Assembly (NCBI RefSeq): GCF_024053505.1
Contig: NZ_JAMXQS010000002.1
Span: 496,001-560,000 of the forward strand
DNA length: 64,000 nucleotides
Source of the DNA: Mesorhizobium liriopis
GTDB taxonomy: Bacteria; Pseudomonadota; Alphaproteobacteria; Rhizobiales; Rhizobiaceae
Reading direction: 5' to 3'
Under the pieces are notes generated by a model, which saw only the letters and a program-made list of their open reading frames with translations, was not told the DNA's origin and did no database searches. The stretch's first letter is position 1; every line of letters starts with the position of its first letter. Of this stretch, positions 59,658-64,000 are shown one piece after another. The translations under genes and the position numbers were made by a program.

Positions 59658-61284
59658 GGATGCCAAGGTTGAAGCCGGGCCGGACATCTTTTCGGTTGAG
59701 GACCTAAGAATCGAAGCGCAGATCGGTGGGCGCTGGGCTGAGATCGTCAAAGGTATAAGCTTTCAGCTCAAACGTGGCGAAGTGCTTGGGTTGGTCGGAG
59801 AGTCGGGGGCAGGCAAATCGACAATAGGGTTGGCGGCACTGGGTAATGTGAAGCAGGGCTGTCGCATTGCTGGCGGTCGAGTTTCCTTTCGCGGACAAGA
59901 CTTGTTCGCCTCACCTGAAAACATCAGGCGAAAGTTGCGCGGCACGCGCATCGCTTATGTTGCGCAGAGTGCGGCAGCGTCCTTTAACCCCGCAAAGCGG
60001 CTGATGGACCAAGTCACCGAGGCAGCTGTGAAGAGAGGTGGTCAATCCAAGGCAGAGGCCAAGCGCAATGCGTGCCGGTTGTTTCGTGCATTGCAGTTGC
60101 CAGATCCTGAGATTTTCGGTGATCGCTATCCGCATCAGGTCTCAGGAGGTCAATTGCAGCGCGCGATGGCGGCCATGGCACTGATCTGCGAACCCGACCT
60201 GATTGTCTTTGACGAACCAACCACGGCGCTTGACGTAACGACGCAGGTAGAAGTTCTCATGGCGGTGCGAAATGCCATAGAGACCTTCGGCGTTGCCGCA
60301 ATTTACATCACCCATGACCTTGCAATTGTAGCCCAGATGGCCGACCGCATCGCCGTCTTGCGTTACGGCGAGATCGTCGAGCAAGGTCCAACCAACCAGA
60401 TCCTCGAAAATCCTCGCCACTCATATACCCGTTCGCTTTGGGCGGTCCGGGAAATTTTAACGGAGCCAAGCCAGAAAACGAGGACGCTGCTCAGGGTCGA
60501 TAGGGTTAGCGCATTCTACGGCCTATTACAGGTTCTGGACGATGTATCGCTTGAAATTGGACGTGCTGAGACGGTTGCACTTGTTGGAGAGTCCGGCTCT
60601 GGCAAATCTACGCTCGGGCGTCTTATCGCTGGATTGAAAGAGCCGGAGTCGGGTTCTGTCACTTTCGACGGTGTCTCTTGCCCACCATCGGTCTCAACTC
60701 GTTCCAAGGAACTATTGCGACGGATCCAGATCATCTATCAATCAGCTGACACTGCGCTTAATCCTCGCCATACCGTACGGAAAATCATTGGACGCCCTCT
60801 GTCATTCTACCATGGCGCCACGGGTGAAAACCGGGAAGCAAGGATAGGGGAGCTTCTGAAGCTAGTTGAACTCGACCCCGCTTTCGCTGACCGTCTCCCT
60901 GGTCAGTTGTCGGGTGGTCAGCGTCAGCGTGTTGCAATCGCGAGAGCCCTTGCGGCGAACCCCGAGCTCATTGTCTGCGACGAGATCACATCGGCTCTCG
61001 ACCAAATCGTCCAGGCAGACATCCTGAAGATGCTTGTTTCCCTGCAGGAGAAATTGGGCATCTCGTACCTGTTCATCACGCACGATATTGCCACCGTGAA
61101 AGCAATCGCCAACCACGTTGTGGTCATGCACCGCGGACAGATTGTTGAGCAAGGACCAAAAGCCGACGTACTGTCTCCGCCTCACCCTGAATACACTCAG
61201 CTTCTACTAAGTTCGGTGCCAGAAATGACGTCCGGCTGGCTTGATAAGGTGATCAGCGATCGAAGGAAATTAGCAGCAGCGTGA
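59644..61284 (+). CDS. Dipeptide-type ABC importer, fused double ATPase (DppD-DppF)
   Basis: A 546-residue protein with two complete ATPase domains. First: Walker A GESGAGKST near 54, signature VSGGQLQRAMAAMAL near 164, Walker B LIVFDEPTTALDV near 186 and switch YITHDLAIVA near 218. Second: Walker A GESGSGKST near 315, signature LSGGQRQRVAIARAL near 421, Walker B LIVCDEITSALDQ near 441 and ITHDIATVKA near 475. The Cys-rich C-terminal tails typical of DppD/DppF are short or missing. Fused DppDF proteins are common in rhizobia. It energises the importer made of the three upstream genes. Confidence 0.88.
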   Translation: MMKVEDAKVEAGPDIFSVEDLRIEAQIGGRWAEIVKGISFQLKRGEVLGLVGESGAGKSTIGLAALGNVKQGCRIAGGRVSFRGQDLFASPENIRRKLRGTRIAYVAQSAAASFNPAKRLMDQVTEAAVKRGGQSKAEAKRNACRLFRALQLPDPEIFGDRYPHQVSGGQLQRAMAAMALICEPDLIVFDEPTTALDVTTQVEVLMAVRNAIETFGVAAIYITHDLAIVAQMADRIAVLRYGEIVEQGPTNQILENPRHSYTRSLWAVREILTEPSQKTRTLLRVDRVSAFYGLLQVLDDVSLEIGRAETVALVGESGSGKSTLGRLIAGLKEPESGSVTFDGVSCPPSVSTRSKELLRRIQIIYQSADTALNPRHTVRKIIGRPLSFYHGATGENREARIGELLKLVELDPAFADRLPGQLSGGQRQRVAIARALAANPELIVCDEITSALDQIVQADILKMLVSLQEKLGISYLFITHDIATVKAIANHVVVMHRGQIVEQGPKADVLSPPHPEYTQLLLSSVPEMTSGWLDKVISDRRKLAAA

Positions 61285-61314
61285 AGTCAAACGATTGAAA
61301 CTAGAGCTGTGAAA

Positions 61315-62979
61315 ATGGCACATTTAGTTTCGACGGGGTTCGACTTCATCATCGTCGGTGGTGGATCGGCTGGCTGTGTTCTTGCGAACAGACTTTCTGA
61401 AGATCCTTCGAACCGGGTGCTTCTGCTTGAGGCTGGCGAAAAGCCGCGTGGGCTGATGATGCGTATGCCCGCTGGGGTCTATAAGGTTTTCGGCGACCGG
61501 CGAATTAACTGGAACTACGAGAGTGAGAGCGAACCCAATCTCAATGGTCGCCGAATACCTGTGCCACGCGGTAAGGTGCTTGGCGGGTCGTCGGCAATCA
61601 ACGCCATGGTTTATCTTCGAGGCCACCCGCGTGACTACAATAGGTGGGCGGAGGCGGGCCTGACCGACTGGTCCTACGCTCATTGTCTGCCTTATTTCAG
61701 GAAATCTGAGACGAGCGACAGAGCGCCAAGTCCCTACCATGGCTCCGATGGTCCCCTCCGCGTCAGCCGCGGAACGATGCAGTCGCCGATTTTTGACGCC
61801 TTTCTTGAAGCCGGCAAGAACAACGGGCATTCGATCTCAGAGGACCTGAACGGCGCGCAGCCCGAAGGGCTAGGCCGCATGGATGCCACCAAACGCGATG
61901 GGCAGCGCTGCAGCGCATATGATGCCTATTTGAAGCCTATTATGCATCGGAAGAATTTGGTTGTCGTTTCCGGTGCGCATGTAAATCGCGTCGTCATCGA
62001 CCGAGGGCGCGCTATTGGCGTTGAGTTCAAGCGTAATGGGTATGAACTTTCTTGCACTGCCGATCGAGAGGTTATCCTCAGCGCAGGTGCGATCAACACC
62101 CCACAAATCCTCATGCTGTCAGGCATCGGCGACCCCGATGCGCTCGCGCGGCATGGCATCCTGCCGATGATCGAAAATCGTGAAGTTGGCCGTAATCTCC
62201 AAGACCACTTAAATCTTGGTTTGTCCTTCCGCTGCACCAAGCCTGTTTCGCTTGCCTGGCTCGGGCACCCAGTGGGCAAAGCCTACGCTGGAGCCCGTTG
62301 GCTTGCGACCCGATCGGGACCAGCTGCATCGAATATCTGGGAGGTCGGCGGCACAATCCGCAGCTCATCAGCCGTCTCATATCCGAATATACAGTATCAT
62401 TTAGGCCCAATGAAAATTGAGAAGCGTGCAAATGGCTTTGGTCTAGCTCACGGCTTCATGCTGCATTTGGCACAACTACGGCAACGGAGCAGAGGAAGCG
62501 TTCAGATCCGCTCCAGCGATCCGAACGACACTCCCCTTATTGCCTTCGATTATCTCGCTGCAGAAGATGACAGAACAGAGCTTCGAGACGCATTGCGCGT
62601 GACCCGCGAGATCGTGAGGAATCCAGCGTTTGAGATGCTCGGTGCAAGCGAAGTTTTTCCAGGAGCAAGCTTGCAATCAAATGAGGCGATCGATGCCATC
62701 ATCCGGTCAAGCATAGAAACCGAATTTCATCCAAGCTGCACATGTAGAATGGGGACTGCTGCCGACAGCGTTGTCGATCCCGAGTTGCTGGTGAGAGGTA
62801 TCGACAGGCTGAGAGTTGTAGACGCTTCCGTTATGCCCGACATCGTAAGTTCTAATCTCAACGCGCCTACGATCATGATCGCTGAGAAAGCGGCGGATAT
62901 CATCCTGGGTCGGCTGCCGCTTGAGCCAGCGCAAATTGCGCGAATGAACTCCCCGTCGTCTGAACCTAGACTGCAGTAG
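61315..62979 (+). CDS. GMC family FAD oxidoreductase (choline-dehydrogenase-like)
   Basis: A 554-residue GMC flavoprotein: the FAD-binding FIIVGGGSAGCVLANRLSED near 10-29 with VLLLEAGEKPRG, the GMC signature PRGKVLGGSSAINAMVYLRG near 82-101 (first block), SAGAINTPQILMLSGIGD near 243-260 (second block) and the C-terminal active-site region with HPSCTCRMG near 475, a His followed by the Cys-rich turn usual in alcohol-oxidising members. ATG 61315 is used; a GTG at 61309 is an alternative. It follows the importer ATPase by 30 bases. It likely oxidises a primary alcohol of the imported compound. Confidence 0.86.
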   Translation: MAHLVSTGFDFIIVGGGSAGCVLANRLSEDPSNRVLLLEAGEKPRGLMMRMPAGVYKVFGDRRINWNYESESEPNLNGRRIPVPRGKVLGGSSAINAMVYLRGHPRDYNRWAEAGLTDWSYAHCLPYFRKSETSDRAPSPYHGSDGPLRVSRGTMQSPIFDAFLEAGKNNGHSISEDLNGAQPEGLGRMDATKRDGQRCSAYDAYLKPIMHRKNLVVVSGAHVNRVVIDRGRAIGVEFKRNGYELSCTADREVILSAGAINTPQILMLSGIGDPDALARHGILPMIENREVGRNLQDHLNLGLSFRCTKPVSLAWLGHPVGKAYAGARWLATRSGPAASNIWEVGGTIRSSSAVSYPNIQYHLGPMKIEKRANGFGLAHGFMLHLAQLRQRSRGSVQIRSSDPNDTPLIAFDYLAAEDDRTELRDALRVTREIVRNPAFEMLGASEVFPGASLQSNEAIDAIIRSSIETEFHPSCTCRMGTAADSVVDPELLVRGIDRLRVVDASVMPDIVSSNLNAPTIMIAEKAADIILGRLPLEPAQIARMNSPSSEPRLQ

Positions 62980-62998
62980 ATCTCGCAAAGGCCAAGCG

Positions 62999-63685
62999 AT
63001 GCAAGCCCGTGTGCAACTTGAGGTTCAGCCGCGATCGGCCCCAGACGGTGAGCGTCTATCTGCGGATGTAGTTGTGTTTGGCGGCGGCATCGCGGGCGTT
63101 TCGACGCATTTTGGCTCGCAAAGCGGGGCATCCGTGTGATCTTGTGCGAGAAAGGCGAAATCGGTCGAGAACAGTCAGGTCGGAATTGAGGGTGGTGCTC
63201 CACGCTTGGACGCGACGAACAAGGATCTGAACTTCGACGAATCAACGCTAGCCTCTGGTTTAGCGTGGAGCGATTGACTGGCAGAACCATGGGGTTTCGC
63301 AAGTCCGGATTATTCTCTTGGCGCATGACGACAAGTCTTAGCGCAGGGTCATGACCTGTTCGCATTCGCATCGAGGGCTTCGCTTGGTGCAAGACTGCTG
63401 TCATCGAACAGATGTTCGAACTTCACTTCGCGTGCCACCCGTAGATGGCTGGGAGGCGTGTACTCGTCCGATGAAGAGCGTGCGGAACCGGGCTTTGCAT
63501 CTCAAGCTGCAAGATCGGAGGCGCTGGTGACGACAATTGATGCTTGCAACCAGCGGTTCGAGTGCGGGCACCGTCGGGCCGCTACAGCTGGCATCCAGGA
63601 CAAGCGCAAGAGGGCAACCAAGTTTGAGATGCGCAGTCCGCTCTATACAACGCGTATGGACGAGCTGCCGACTGTGCAGGCTTAA
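62999..63685 (+). pseudogene. Decayed FAD-dependent amino acid oxidase (DadA/glycine-oxidase-like)
   Basis: Frames that interrupt each other keep the order of a DadA-like flavoprotein. From ATG 62999 the frame reads RLSADVVVFGGGIAGVSTH and runs into a stop; a shifted frame then reads GIRVILCEKGEIGREQSGRN, a TGA in place of the expected Trp, then GWCSTLGRDE. Later pieces read LLAHDDKS (about 63320) and RRWLGGVYSSDEERAEPGFA (about 63440-63500), matching W-x-G-G-x-x-x-x-x-D-G-x-A-x-P. Several frameshifts and stops are present, so it is dead. It lies directly behind the GMC gene. Confidence 0.7.
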
Positions 63686-63726
63686 GCCACCGACGTGCGT
63701 GTCGAGCGGGCTAGAAAGCAAACACC

Positions 63727-63770
63727 TTGACGAAACGACGTCATCCTGATTTGTTCGTCCACGGAACGAA
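63727..63770 (+). promoter_or_regulatory. Possible promoter and dyad before the ROK gene
   Basis: A -35-like TTGACG (63727-63732) precedes an imperfect dyad around TTGTTCGT and GGAACGAA (63751-63770), just before the ROK regulator start. ROK regulators often act on their own promoter through A/T-flanked TTC/GAA dyads. Weak evidence. Confidence 0.25.
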
Positions 63771-63785
63771 TTAAATCGGCTGGTG

Positions 63786-64000
63786 ATGAACGACGTCTCT
63801 CGCATCTCCCGACGTATCGCGCTGTGCAGTGTGATGGAAACAATAGTCCATTGTGCGCCCATCTCGCGTGCAAGCATCGCTAAGCAGACCGGTCTTTCCA
63901 AACAGACGATCTCCGAAATCGCTCGCCAGCTTGAAGAGGAAGGCTGGATCCGTGAGACGGGTCGCACAAGTGGTCATGTCGGGCGCACAGCCGTTACCTA
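63786..64000 (+). CDS. ROK family transcriptional regulator, N-terminal part
   Basis: The frame is open from ATG 63786 to the window end (71 codons seen). It carries a MarR-like winged helix: SRRIALCSVMETIVHCAPIS, then RASIAKQTGLSKQTISEIARQLEEEGWIRET, followed by GRTSGHVGRTAVT, the beta wing that leads to the ROK domain in NagC/Mlc/XylR-type regulators. The kinase-like ROK part lies outside the window. It starts about 100 bases after the decayed oxidase and probably begins a new sugar-related module. Confidence 0.7.
   Translation, partial: MNDVSRISRRIALCSVMETIVHCAPISRASIAKQTGLSKQTISEIARQLEEEGWIRETGRTSGHVGRTAVT

Noticed and set aside
1-64000. CRISPR arrays, tRNA or rRNA genes, phage or secretion clusters
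   Set aside because: No regularly spaced repeats, cloverleaf-like sequences or structural phage genes were noticed anywhere in the window.

Overview
The window looks like accessory DNA of a high-GC alphaproteobacterium, most likely in the Hyphomicrobiales (rhizobia and relatives). This is judged from protein style, the density of ABC importers, GntR/IclR/SorC/TetR/ROK regulators and SDR dehydrogenases, and from decayed IS3 and IS5 pieces. The assignment is inference from sequence alone. I saw no rRNA, tRNA, CRISPR array or replication origin. It is essentially a chain of catabolic modules, each with its own importer and local regulator, separated by scars of mobile DNA.

Region 1 (1-4.2 kb, +): the end of a class II aldolase, an SDR and a PfkB sugar kinase (sugar or polyol catabolism), an IS5-type remnant, then a coupled pair of a metallo-beta-lactamase-fold hydrolase and a D-Ala-D-Ala-ligase-like ATP-grasp protein. 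Region 2 (4.4-15.5 kb): gabD on the minus strand faces a nine-gene plus-strand operon: DUF1185 protein, alpha/beta hydrolase, flavin reductase with a vestigial Nudix tail, luciferase-like monooxygenase, aldehyde dehydrogenase, a spermidine/putrescine-type ABC importer and a GntR regulator. It resembles an oxidative ring-opening or C-N cleavage pathway. At 15.5-16.8 kb lies a scar with IS3 and integrase pieces.

Region 3 (16.8-26.1 kb, -): a tightly coupled operon of IclR regulator, M20 peptidase, a complete branched-chain-amino-acid-type ABC importer, polysaccharide deacetylase, SDR and a beta-lactamase-fold serine hydrolase; an SDR gene diverges from it. A second scar (LysR tail joined to an IS3 tail) lies near 27 kb. 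Region 4 (27.8-34.2 kb, +): a ribose-type ABC importer in which the ATPase and one permease are fused into one 860-residue protein, plus an amidohydrolase and a SorC regulator. Region 5 (34.7-35.9 kb): a divergent SDR/HxlR pair. Region 6 (36.0-41.7 kb): a polar-amino-acid ABC importer with RidA and a SelA-like PLP enzyme, controlled from a divergent IclR gene across a perfect 16-bp palindrome.

Region 7 (42-63 kb): four transcription units around two near-identical 18-bp palindromes. They encode a thiolase of the 3-oxoadipyl-CoA type, a fused enoyl-CoA hydratase/3-hydroxyacyl-CoA dehydrogenase, class III aminotransferase, aldehyde dehydrogenase, acyl-CoA ligase, FAD oxidoreductase, amidohydrolase, TetR repressor, acetylpolyamine amidohydrolase, amidase, a dipeptide-type ABC importer and a GMC oxidoreductase. 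Taken together this reads as import, deacylation, transamination, oxidation and CoA-dependent beta-oxidation of an acylated diamine or omega-amino acid, under one TetR protein. A decayed amino-acid-oxidase-like gene and the start of a ROK regulator close the window.

A pattern that runs through the window: in all five importers the substrate-binding-protein gene is followed directly by a stable hairpin before the next gene.
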